Positions 1-6,381 of a stretch of 12,316 bases of DNA are shown piece by piece (positions within the stretch are counted from its first letter, which is position 1; every line of letters begins with the position of its first letter). Both the position numbers and the translations under genes were made by a program. The stretch comes from Eubacteriales Family XIII. Incertae Sedis bacterium (GTDB lineage Bacteria; Bacillota_A; Clostridia; Peptostreptococcales; Anaerovoracaceae), in the NCBI GenBank assembly GCA_031278145.1, contig JAITLA010000222.1:1-12316 (forward strand). The letters run 5' to 3'. The notes below the pieces were generated by a model that saw nothing but the letters and a program-made list of their open reading frames with translations, was not told the origin of the DNA and made no database searches.

Positions 1-60
1 GCGGTGTGTTAAATTTGTTTTTTTTGGTAAAAAAAATAAAAAATTTTTGTTTTTTGGTTG
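1..60. other. AT-rich low-complexity stretch
   Basis: The first 60 bases are mostly runs of T and A with a few G, strikingly unlike the GC-rich genes that follow. I see no start codon with a ribosome binding site and no protein motif. It may be intergenic DNA or the edge of a repeat. Its low complexity also makes assembly errors possible. Confidence 0.5.
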
Positions 61-96
61 GGGTCGCAAAACCGTCATACGTTGGAAATTTGCAAA

Positions 97-119
97 CCCC
101 CCCCCCCCCCCCCCCCCCC
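97..119. repeat. Homopolymer run of 23 C
   Basis: Positions 97-119 are uninterrupted C, between an A-rich trinucleotide and ATG. Such a tract in non-coding DNA is prone to slipped-strand length change and to sequencing error. It lies in an intergenic region, so any phase-variable effect would be on transcription of something nearby rather than on a reading frame. Confidence 0.9.
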
Positions 120-158
120 ATGTAAAACAATTGTTAGACTGTATGGAACGAGGCGGCA

Positions 159-191
159 TCTTCACAAAACCATCACAAAATCTTCACAAAA
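159..191 (+). promoter_or_regulatory. Three 11-bp direct repeats resembling a Pho box
   Basis: Three tandem 11-bp units are visible: TCTTCACAAAA (159-169), CCATCACAAAA (170-180) and TCTTCACAAAA (181-191). The hexamers TTCACA, ATCACA and TTCACA recur every 11 bp, one helical turn. Response regulators of the PhoB/PhoP family bind direct repeats with this period and a similar core. A perfect TATAAT follows at 196-201, at roughly the distance seen in Pho-activated promoters. The regulator is inferred; the repeats and the -10 are directly visible. Any transcript would run rightwards, but the nearest gene is more than 400 bp away. Confidence 0.45.
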
Positions 192-195
192 CTTT

Positions 196-201
196 TATAA
201 T
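196..201 (+). promoter_or_regulatory. Candidate -10 element TATAAT
   Basis: A perfect TATAAT lies 4 bp after the last 11-bp repeat (181-191). There is no good TTGACA-like -35 at 17 bp, which fits a promoter that depends on an activator bound to the repeats. Confidence 0.4.
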
Positions 202-246
202 TTTATTACGCGGCTCCAACGCGAACTCTCGGCGGCCGCAAAGCCT

Positions 247-400
247 GTCATTGCAAGGCGCGCCCCTCCCCTCGCCGCCGCAGGCGAATCCCTCTTGCCG
301 TCATTGCAAGCGGTGGATTGTTTATGTCCGCTTGTCCCGAACGGATGTGAGGGGGAGCGGAGCGAACGGGTACTTCGTCGCTGCGCACCTCACAATGACG
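247..400. repeat. Palindromic interspersed repeat (CGTCATTG...CAATGACG family)
   Basis: CGTCATTGCAAG at 299-310 is mirrored by CTCACAATGACG at 389-400, giving an inverted repeat about 100 bp long. A second copy of the left end, GTCATTGCAAGG, occurs at 247-258. The minus strand reads GTGAGGTGCGCAGCGACGAAG inside the element, the hallmark of an interspersed palindromic repeat seen in many bacterial genomes and often mistranslated as HCEERSDE-like peptides. It carries no gene of its own. Family recognition is from memory and was not checked against a database. Confidence 0.65.
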
Positions 401-473
401 GGGGAATGCACGCTTCTCGCATTGACGAAGGCGGGATGCTTCAAAACAACTTGGGGCCGCGTTGCAACGACGC

Positions 474-506
474 GTTATAAAATGGTTATAAAATGCGTTA
501 TAATAA
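474..506 (+). repeat. Tandem 11-bp repeats GTTATAAAATG
   Basis: GTTATAAAATG occurs twice in perfect tandem (474-484 and 485-495), followed by a third degenerate unit, GTTATAATAA, from 497. The units sit just upstream of the palindrome at 512-546 and the promoter of the metal-uptake operon, so they may be regulator sites. The CGTTATA core resembles a half site of ModE-type regulators, but here the units are direct rather than inverted, so I do not call it a ModE box. Confidence 0.5.
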
Positions 507-511
507 AATAA

Positions 512-546
512 TTTCAAAATGTTGCCCGGGCAACATACTTTTGAAA
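512..546. promoter_or_regulatory. Long palindrome, candidate operator of the metal-uptake operon
   Basis: The core TGTTGCCCGGGCAACA (520-535) is a perfect 16-bp palindrome, extended to 18 bp by A519 and T536. It is flanked by TTTCAAAA (512-519) and its inverted copy TTTTGAAA (539-546), with three extra bases, 536-538, on the right. It lies directly upstream of the extended -10 at 554-562, where it would overlap the -35 region. That placement suggests a dimeric regulator site, though a hairpin or small mobile repeat is possible. Confidence 0.5.
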
Positions 547-553
547 CGTATCG

Positions 554-562
554 TGTTACAAT
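554..562 (+). promoter_or_regulatory. Extended -10 promoter TGTTACAAT
   Basis: TGTTACAAT matches the TGnTATAAT extended -10 form with one mismatch in the hexamer. It lies about 80 bp upstream of the first start codon of the operon at 641. The predicted leader contains a perfect 7-bp hairpin, GCCGCGC (581-587) with GCGCGGC (597-603). No recognisable riboswitch is present in this short leader. Confidence 0.4.
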
Positions 563-640
563 ACTACTTGAACGGCCGCCGCCGCGCTTTTCATCCGCGC
601 GGCATAGGGAAGGACGAAGCGTTTTCGGAGGAAGGACGCA

Positions 641-1180
641 ATGCGCAAAACCGCACGCGCGCGCCGCGCATACGGCGCATACGGGAAAACGAGGACGACC
701 GCGGCGGCGCGCTTTGCCGCGCTTTTCATCGTCGCGGCCGCGGCCTTGGCCGGCTGCGGCGGGTCGGGCGGCGCGGACATCTCCGCCTACGGCGACGCGC
801 CGATAGAGATCGCGGGTCTGACGGACGAAGCGTTCACCGTAACGCCGAACGAGCTCGCGGCGCTCCCCTGCGTCACGCGCTCCGCGACGGGCGCAACGGC
901 CAAGGCCGGAACGGTGAAGGCCGTCGGACCGCTGCTCGACACGTTGCTGGAGAAGTACGGAAAGAAGGCTTCGGATTTCGAGCGCATACGCTTCATCGCG
1001 TCCGACGCGTACCGCATCGTGCTGCGGGACGAATACCTGACGGACTACGAGGTGGTGCTGTCCGTGGCAAACGGCAAGGATCCCCTGCCCGCGTCCGAAC
1101 AGCCGCTGCGCATCCTGATACCCGAGGCCGAATCGAGCATGTGGGAATACGCCTGCGTGCGCATAGAATTTGTGGAGTGA
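641..1180 (+). CDS. Lipoprotein with sulfite-oxidase-type molybdopterin-binding fold
   Basis: The 179-residue protein begins at an ATG preceded by GGAGGAAGGA (627-636). A long basic N-terminus and hydrophobic stretch (about 21-38) lead to a lipobox LAGC with the lipidated cysteine at 39, so it should be anchored outside the membrane. Residues about 52-178 fit the small oxidoreductase molybdopterin-binding domain: an opening strand PIEIAGL, a region ending in GPLLDTLLEKYG, an IRFIASDAYRIVL segment, then GKDPLP and PLRILIP before a final IRIEF-like strand. True sulfite oxidases ligate Mo through a conserved Cys; C77 is the only Cys in the corresponding part and I cannot tell whether it is equivalent. 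Being first in an operon with a binding protein, ABC transporter and MoeA homologue, it may bind or present a Mo/W species. Its role is inferred. Confidence 0.75.
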   Translation: MRKTARARRAYGAYGKTRTTAAARFAALFIVAAAALAGCGGSGGADISAYGDAPIEIAGLTDEAFTVTPNELAALPCVTRSATGATAKAGTVKAVGPLLDTLLEKYGKKASDFERIRFIASDAYRIVLRDEYLTDYEVVLSVANGKDPLPASEQPLRILIPEAESSMWEYACVRIEFVE

Positions 1181-1187
1181 ACGCGAA

Positions 1188-2336
1188 ATGAATGGATTCT
1201 CACGGAAAAACAAGATTCTCGCCGCCCTGCTTATCGCCCTTGTCGTGCTCCTGCCGGCGCCGCTGGCCGGCTGCGCCGGAAACGCCGCCTCCGCGGAGGC
1301 CGCGCAAGAGAACGAAACCCAAATATTCACGGACTCGGCGGGCCGGTCGGTCGAGTTGCCGCGCACAATCGACAGGGTGGCGCCCTCGGGCGCCTACGCG
1401 CAGATCCTGCTGTATTCCCTCTGCCCCGAAAAGCTTATCGGGCTCTCGGCGCCGTTTTCGAAGAATCAGAAGCGCTACATAGACGAGAAGTATTGGGATT
1501 TGCCCGTGTTCGGCCAATTCTACGGCAAGAACGCGACGATGAACTTCGAGGAGATCATCAAGGCGGCGCCCGACGTGATCATCGACGTCGGCGAGGAAAA
1601 GGACGGCATCGCCGCCGACATGGACGGCATACAGGAGCAGACCGGCATACCCGTGCTGTTCGTGAAGGCCACCCTCGACACGACGGCCGAGGCCTACGAG
1701 GCGCTGGGCGCGCTGCTGGGCGTCCCCGAACGGGGTGCGGCGCTTTCCGCTTACGTGCGTGAAACGCTCGCTTACGCTGCGGAAAACCGCGCGCGGATCG
1801 CCGAGGAGGACCGCGTTGGCGTGCTCTTCGGGAACGGCGAGTACGGCCTCGAGGTGGCGGGCGCGGGCTCCGTCCACGCGGAAACGCTGGAGGTGGCGGG
1901 GGCCGTGAACGTGGCCGTGCTCGACAAGGTATCGGGCAGCGGCAGGGACGCGGTGTCCATAGAGCAGGTGCTGCTCTGGGATCCCGACGCGGTGATACTG
2001 GCGCCGGACAGCTGCTACGGGGATATATTCGACGATCCCCTGTGGGCGGGCGTCGGCGCCGTGCAACGGGGCGCGGTCTACGAGATACCCTCCGGGCCCT
2101 ACAGCTGGCTCGACAGACCGCCTTCCGTACAGCGCGCGCTCGGCGTGCTCTGGCTCGGCAATCTCCTCTACCCGGAGCTTTACGATATCGATATGATCGA
2201 GGAAACGCGGCGCTTCTACGCGCTCTTCTGGAACCATGCGCTCACGGAAGACGAGGCGCGCGCGCTTTTGGAGAACTCCACCCTGCGGAATTACCGCCCG
2301 GATACTTCAATCAAAACCACTCAAACACCGCGATAG
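1188..2336 (+). CDS. ABC transporter substrate-binding lipoprotein, FecB/MolA type (probable molybdate or tungstate)
   Basis: The ATG at 1188 is preferred over an upstream in-frame TTG at 1170 because GGAGTGA (1174-1180) is well spaced from it. The 382-residue product has a signal peptide with lipobox LAGC (Cys 29) and a two-lobed periplasmic-binding fold. Landmarks are FTDSAGRSVELP (47-58), ILLYSLCPEKLIGL (73-86), FEEIIKAAPDVII (120-132) and WDPDAVIL (264-271). The C-terminal lobe has PSGPYSWLDRPPSVQRALG (301-319), then WLGNLLYP, which I associate with binding proteins of the molybdate/tungstate branch of this otherwise siderophore/cobalamin family. Neighbouring permease, ATPase and MoeA genes support that reading. 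Ferric or cobalamin substrates cannot be excluded. Its start lies just after the stop of the upstream lipoprotein gene, so translation is probably coupled. Confidence 0.85.
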   Translation: MNGFSRKNKILAALLIALVVLLPAPLAGCAGNAASAEAAQENETQIFTDSAGRSVELPRTIDRVAPSGAYAQILLYSLCPEKLIGLSAPFSKNQKRYIDEKYWDLPVFGQFYGKNATMNFEEIIKAAPDVIIDVGEEKDGIAADMDGIQEQTGIPVLFVKATLDTTAEAYEALGALLGVPERGAALSAYVRETLAYAAENRARIAEEDRVGVLFGNGEYGLEVAGAGSVHAETLEVAGAVNVAVLDKVSGSGRDAVSIEQVLLWDPDAVILAPDSCYGDIFDDPLWAGVGAVQRGAVYEIPSGPYSWLDRPPSVQRALGVLWLGNLLYPELYDIDMIEETRRFYALFWNHALTEDEARALLENSTLRNYRPDTSIKTTQTPR

Positions 2337-2500
2337 TTTACCCGTTCAGGGTACAAGTACCCTTCCGGGCACGCGTGCTCGGGTCGGGTTCTGAGGCGGA
2401 TTTTGGCCCTCGCAGCGTACCCGGATGTACGTGAGAAGGCCAAAATCCGAATCAGGTTCCGGAATGGGCAAAAATAGCGTGATGGGTGAGTGGTAACCCT
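2337..2500. repeat. Palindrome-rich repeat element between binding-protein and permease genes
   Basis: This gap between two genes of one transporter is full of inverted repeats. The strongest is CGGATTTTGGCC (2397-2408) with its perfect complement at 2438-2449, a 12-bp stem around a 29-base loop that itself contains paired CGTAC/GTACG. Outside it are GGGTAC/GTACCC (2349-2362) and the palindrome GCACGCGTGC (2369-2378). The right end carries GGGTGAGTGGTAAC (2484-2497), found again in inverse orientation at 7819-7832. It may be an inserted mobile repeat or a structure tuning expression between the two cistrons. No ORF in it looks real. Confidence 0.6.
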
Positions 2501-2530
2501 GCGGCGCTGATCCAAAACGGAGATCGTGCC

Positions 2531-3631
2531 TTGAAAAACAAAGCATTGCAACCGGAGCAAAGAAATCACAAAGCGCGCTTCGCGCTGCTGGCGGCGGCCT
2601 TGCTCGTCGTCTTTTTCGCGTCCTTCGCGCTCGGCCGCTACCCCATAAGCCCCCCGGAGCTCGTGAAGATACTGTTTGCGCGCGCGCTCGAGCTCCTTTC
2701 GTATCCGGCGCGGGGCCTGCCTGCGGATTTTCCGCTTCGCTTCGATTTTCGCATCGCGCGCAGCTGGGACGCGGCCACGGAGATCGTGGCGCTGAACGTG
2801 CGCTTCCCGCGCATCGTCGCAGCGGCGGCCATAGGCGCGGCGCTGGCGGCGGCGGGCGCGGCCTATCAGGGTATGTTCCGGAATCCGCTGGTGTCGCCGG
2901 ACATACTCGGCGCGTCCTTCGGCGCGGGCTTCGGCGCGGCCTTCGGCATACTCATGCGCTTCGGCTACCTCGGCATCTCGGCCTCGGCCTTCCTGTTCGG
3001 AACGGCCGCGGTCCTCGCGGCCTACGCGATCAGCAGGCAAAGCCGCCGCATGGACGGCATACTCGCGATGGTGCTGACGGGCATGATGGTGTCCTCGCTC
3101 TTTTCGGCGGCGACCTCCTTTGTCAAGCTGGTGGCCGACACGGAGGAAGCGTTGCCCGCCATCACTTACTGGCTCATGGGGAGCCTCGCGTCCATACGCT
3201 ACAAGGACCTCGCCTTTTCCGGAATCCCGATAGTCGCCGGGCTCGTCGTCCTGCTCCTGCTGCGCTGGCGCATCAACCTCCTGACCGTGAGCGAGGACGA
3301 AGCGAAAAGCATGGGCGTGGACACCCTGCGGCTGCGCGTCGCGGTCATCCTGTGCGCGACGATGCTGACCGCCGCGAGCGTCGCCGTAAGCGGCATGATC
3401 GGCTGGGTGGGCCTCGTCATACCGCATTTTTGCCGCATGCTGTTCGGGCACGACTACAGCCGGCTGATGCCGGCCTCCATGATGTTCGGCGCCGCCTTCC
3501 TGATCGCCGTGGACGACGCGGCCCGCCTCATAACCACGAGCGAGATACCCATCGGCATCCTCACGGCCTTCGTCGGCGCACCCGTTTTTGTGTATTTGAT
3601 CCTGTCCGGAGGCAACAGATATGACTGTTGA
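2531..3631 (+). CDS. FecCD-family ABC transporter permease
   Basis: I chose the TTG at 2531 because GGAG at 2519-2522 is correctly spaced. An upstream in-frame GTG at 2486 lies inside the repeat element and has no good ribosome site. The 366-residue protein is the usual length for this family and is strongly hydrophobic, with about ten membrane segments expected. Family signatures are RFPRIVAAAAIGAALAAAG (91-109), QGMFRNPLVSPDILG (113-127), the coupling-helix region around RYKDL (223-227), and GMIGWVGLVIPHFCR (288-302) followed by GHDYSRLMP and DDAARL (328-333). It forms the membrane dimer that receives cargo from the binding protein encoded upstream. Its end overlaps the ATPase start by 11 bp (3621-3631), indicating translational coupling. 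Confidence 0.9.
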   Translation: MKNKALQPEQRNHKARFALLAAALLVVFFASFALGRYPISPPELVKILFARALELLSYPARGLPADFPLRFDFRIARSWDAATEIVALNVRFPRIVAAAAIGAALAAAGAAYQGMFRNPLVSPDILGASFGAGFGAAFGILMRFGYLGISASAFLFGTAAVLAAYAISRQSRRMDGILAMVLTGMMVSSLFSAATSFVKLVADTEEALPAITYWLMGSLASIRYKDLAFSGIPIVAGLVVLLLLRWRINLLTVSEDEAKSMGVDTLRLRVAVILCATMLTAASVAVSGMIGWVGLVIPHFCRMLFGHDYSRLMPASMMFGAAFLIAVDDAARLITTSEIPIGILTAFVGAPVFVYLILSGGNRYDC

Positions 3632-4439
3632 GGTACGCGATCTTCATTTCTCCTACGGAGCGCGCCGGGTGCTGAAGGGCGTCCGCTTTTCCGCGGGGCC
3701 CGGGGAGCTCGTGTCCGTGCTCGGACCCAACGGCGCGGGAAAGAGCACGATGTTCCGCTGCATCCTGGGTTTTCTGCGCACCGCGCCGAATGCCGTGCGC
3801 ATAGACGGCGCCGATGTGGCCGCCTACGACAGGCGCGCGCTCGCGGGCAAGCTCGCGTACATACCGCAGACGCTTTCGCCCGTGTTCAACCATACCGTGC
3901 TCGAAACCGTGCTGATGGGCTTTTCGGGGCGCATCGGCTTCGGGCGCACGCCGGATGGGCGGCACACGGCGGCGGCGCTCGATATGCTTGAAAGCCTCGG
4001 CATCGCGCATCTGCGGGACAGGGGCTGCGCGGAGATCAGCGGCGGCGAAAGGCAGCTCGCCTTCCTCGCGCGGGCGCTGGTGCAGGACGCGCGCATACTG
4101 ATCATGGACGAGCCGACGGCGAACCTCGACTACGGGCACAGGCATGACGCCCTCGAGCGGGCGCGCAAGCTGGCCGCGGCCGGATACACGGTCATTATGT
4201 CCACGCACAGCCCGGAGCAAGCCTTCCTCTACGCGACAAAGGTCGCGGCGCTCGCGGACGGGAGGATCATCGCCGAGGGCAAGCCCGAAAAGGCGCTCAC
4301 AAAGGAGCTGCTCGAAAGGCTGTACGGCGTCGGCGTGGAGCTGCGCGACATATCCTACGCGGGCCGGACGGTCAAGATATGCCTGCCTGCCGGCGTGCCG
4401 GCGGCTTCGGCCGAAGAAGGGGAAAGGAGCGCGATATGA
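3621..4439 (+). CDS. ABC transporter ATP-binding protein, FepC/BtuD type
   Basis: The 272-residue protein starts at an ATG inside the permease gene, with GGAGG just upstream. All ATPase motifs are present: Walker A GPNGAGKST (35-43), Q-loop Q83 in IPQ, signature ISGGERQ (139-145), Walker B ILIMDEPTANLD (159-170) and switch His196 in STHSPEQA. This is a complete nucleotide-binding subunit that should power the permease encoded just upstream. The family handles iron chelates, cobalamin and, in MolBCA-type systems, molybdate/tungstate, so cargo cannot be assigned from this protein alone. Its final codons overlap the next gene at ATGA (4436-4439). Confidence 0.93.
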   Translation: MTVEVRDLHFSYGARRVLKGVRFSAGPGELVSVLGPNGAGKSTMFRCILGFLRTAPNAVRIDGADVAAYDRRALAGKLAYIPQTLSPVFNHTVLETVLMGFSGRIGFGRTPDGRHTAAALDMLESLGIAHLRDRGCAEISGGERQLAFLARALVQDARILIMDEPTANLDYGHRHDALERARKLAAAGYTVIMSTHSPEQAFLYATKVAALADGRIIAEGKPEKALTKELLERLYGVGVELRDISYAGRTVKICLPAGVPAASAEEGERSAI

Positions 4440-5122
4440 AGACGGACGCGAACGCGGAGAGAGAGGGCGCCGCGCCCGAGCGGGCGCGCTGGGAGGCGGC
4501 CCTGCGCGCGCACGACGGTGAGCCACCCGGCTACGACGGCTGGCTGGACAAGTACTTCGCGGCGGGAAGCGGCGCGGGCCGCACCGTCATAGAGCTCGGC
4601 TGCGGAACGGGGGACGACACGTCCTTCCTCGCCGCCTCGGGCTGCGGGCTGATCTGCTGCGATCTCGCGCGGGACGCGCTGCGGCGCGTGGCCGCGCGTT
4701 ATCCGGGCATCGCGACGGTGGACTTCGATCTCCGGGAGGCCTTCCCCTTTGCGAGCGGTACCGCGGATATCGTGGTCGCAAGCCTCTGCCTGCATTTCTT
4801 CGATGAGCCCGCGCTCTTCGGGATACTCGCGGAGATCAAGCGCGTTCTGAAGAAGGAAGGCCGCTTGCTTTGCCGCCTCAATTCCGACGAGGACCGCATC
4901 CCGGGGATACCGGGAGAAAGGGAGCTCGCAAGGGGCGCGTACATGACGAAAAACGGCTTCAAGCGCTTCTACGACGAGGCCGCGATCCGTTCCGCCTTTC
5001 GGGATTGGCGCATTGAAACCATCCTGAAAACGACAACGACAAAATTTTCGAAACCGAAATCGCTTTGGGAGCTCGCTCTGACGCCGAAGCAGGGCACGGA
5101 GCGTGACGCGCCGCGCGGATAG
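4436..5122 (+). CDS. Class I SAM-dependent methyltransferase
   Basis: The ATG at 4436 overlaps the ATPase stop as ATGA and has AAAGGAG upstream. An earlier in-frame ATG at 4379 lies inside the ATPase gene and is not needed. The 228-residue protein has the SAM-binding motif VIELGCGTGDD (51-61), an acidic residue in the next strand, D76 (CCDLARD), DFDLREAFPF as the motif II/III region, and VASLCLHFFDEP (114-125), typical of a small Rossmann methyltransferase. A preceding YDGWLDKYF segment resembles related small-molecule methyltransferases. The substrate is not evident. Tight coupling to the transporter and MoeA-like genes suggests it acts on a metal chelator, cofactor or regulator in the same pathway, but this is only contextual. 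Confidence 0.8.
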   Translation: MKTDANAEREGAAPERARWEAALRAHDGEPPGYDGWLDKYFAAGSGAGRTVIELGCGTGDDTSFLAASGCGLICCDLARDALRRVAARYPGIATVDFDLREAFPFASGTADIVVASLCLHFFDEPALFGILAEIKRVLKKEGRLLCRLNSDEDRIPGIPGERELARGAYMTKNGFKRFYDEAAIRSAFRDWRIETILKTTTTKFSKPKSLWELALTPKQGTERDAPRG

Positions 5123-5141
5123 CGCGGCAGGAGGAAATACG

Positions 5142-6332
5142 ATGCTTGATCCACACACCGAAAAGGCGCCCACGCGGCGCGAGGCCATAGACGCCGTAGT
5201 GACGAGATGGAAGCCCGCGCCGGGGCGTGAAACGCGCCCCGTGGACGAGGCGGCGGGACGCGTCGCCGCGCGCGATCATTTTGCGCGCCACGATCTGCCC
5301 GTCGTGCGGGCCTCGGCGATGGACGGCATCGGCGTTCTCGCGTCGATGTTCGCGGATGCGGCGCCCGACACGACCCTTTGGCGGGAGGGGGAGGCGTATG
5401 TGCGCGCCGACACGGGCGACGATTTTGATGATCGCTTCGACGCCGTGATACCGATAGAGGATGTCCGCTTCCTGCCTGCGGGCGGGCTGTCGCTCGCGGC
5501 GGATCTGCGCGTGACGCGCGGCATGAACGTGCGGCCCGCCGGCAACTCCGTAAGGAAGGGAGAGCGGATCGTCGCCGCCGGCACACGGCTTACGCCTTCC
5601 GATCTGGCCGCCCTCGTCCTGGGCGGAGTTGACGAGGCGGAGCTGCTGAAAAAGCCGGTCGTGGCCTTCATCCCGACGGGCAACGAGCTCGTGCCGCAGG
5701 GCTGCGCGCCGGCGCGCGGGCAGACCGTGGATGCGAACAGCACGCTGCTGCGGCATATGCTGACCGAGATGGGAGCGGCGCCGCTCTGCCTTCCCATCGT
5801 GCGCGACGACAAGGAAGCCCTGCGCGCCGCGATACGCCGCGCGCGCGCGGAAGCGGACATCATACTGCTCTGCGGGGGTTCCTCGAAGGGTGGCGAGGAC
5901 TACGGCGCGACGCTCGTCGCGGAGATGGGTGAAGCGCTGTTCCACTGGATTGCGTCGGCGCCGGGCAGGCCCACGGCCGCCGCCATGCTCGACGGCGTGC
6001 CGCTGATCAACATGCCGGGGCCGCCGCTCGCCGCGTATTTCGTCACGGACTGGTACGTGCGCGCGCTCGTCGCGCACTTTCTGGGAGGGCCGGGACCCGC
6101 GCGCCCGACCGTGCGCGCCCGCCTGCCCGAGGGCCTTGCGGCGACCGAGGGCATGGAGATACTGCGCAAGCTGGAACTGCGGGAAACGGAGGAAGGCCTC
6201 GAGGCGCGCGTGATAGAGATGCGCGGCGCCTCCACGGTGCGTTCCCTGACGGCGCCCGCGCAGCTTGTGACCGACGCCGGCCCGCAGGGCCTATCGCCCG
6301 GGGAGAGCGCGGAGATCGAGCTGCTGCGCTGA
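5142..6332 (+). CDS. MoeA-like molybdopterin molybdenumtransferase paralogue
   Basis: The ATG at 5142 has a strong GGAGGAAATACG leader, whereas an upstream GTG in the same frame lies in the methyltransferase gene. The 396-residue length and layout fit MoeA, which inserts molybdate or tungstate into molybdopterin. Visible family motifs are ASAMDGIG (58-65), DAVIPIED (100-107) and FIPTGNELV (176-184). The later active-site blocks diverge: the usual GGVSVGxxDY reads GGSSKGGEDY (245-254), PGKP reads PGRP (274-277), and GLPGNP reads NMPGPP (290-295). The fold seems intact, but activity may be specialised, for example towards tungsten or another Mo enzyme class. As last gene of the operon it ties the upstream ABC transporter to Mo/W cofactor maturation. 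Confidence 0.82.
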   Translation: MLDPHTEKAPTRREAIDAVVTRWKPAPGRETRPVDEAAGRVAARDHFARHDLPVVRASAMDGIGVLASMFADAAPDTTLWREGEAYVRADTGDDFDDRFDAVIPIEDVRFLPAGGLSLAADLRVTRGMNVRPAGNSVRKGERIVAAGTRLTPSDLAALVLGGVDEAELLKKPVVAFIPTGNELVPQGCAPARGQTVDANSTLLRHMLTEMGAAPLCLPIVRDDKEALRAAIRRARAEADIILLCGGSSKGGEDYGATLVAEMGEALFHWIASAPGRPTAAAMLDGVPLINMPGPPLAAYFVTDWYVRALVAHFLGGPGPARPTVRARLPEGLAATEGMEILRKLELRETEEGLEARVIEMRGASTVRSLTAPAQLVTDAGPQGLSPGESAEIELLR

Positions 6333-6362
6333 TCGATGGCATTGCTTCCGACGCGTCCGGCA

Positions 6363-6376
6363 GGGGCCTTTGCCCC
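6363..6376. terminator. Short hairpin between convergent operons
   Basis: GGGGC (6363-6367) pairs with GCCCC (6372-6376) around a CTTT loop in the 49-bp gap between the converging MoeA-like and permease genes. The position suits a bidirectional terminator, but there is no clear T tract on either side, so the call is weak. Confidence 0.3.
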
Positions 6377-6381
6377 ACCGT

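Noticed and set aside
159..192. CRISPR array or replication iterons
   Set aside because: Only three contiguous 11-bp units with no spacers, no cas or rep gene; a regulator site explains them better.
47..511. Two overlapping rightward open frames at the left end
   Set aside because: They translate the C tract into poly-proline and run through an interspersed repeat; there is no ribosome site and no family motif.
474..546. ModE operator or Moco riboswitch upstream of the metal-uptake operon
   Set aside because: The CGTTATA units are direct, not inverted as in ModE sites, and the leader is too short and lacks a recognisable Moco-riboswitch fold.
248..1366. Long leftward frame over the repeat and the first lipoprotein gene
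   Set aside because: It is antisense to a well-supported gene and its C-terminal part is translated from the CATTG repeat; it is Arg/Ala-rich, as expected of GC-rich shadow frames.
2486..2530. GTG start for the permease at 2486
   Set aside because: It lies in the shared repeat motif and lacks a spaced ribosome site; TTG at 2531 has GGAG at proper distance.
4959..6077. Long leftward frames opposite the transporter and MoeA-like genes (also 1200-2237, 2321-3451, 3561-4526)
   Set aside because: Compositionally biased antisense frames without motifs; the opposite strand carries complete families.
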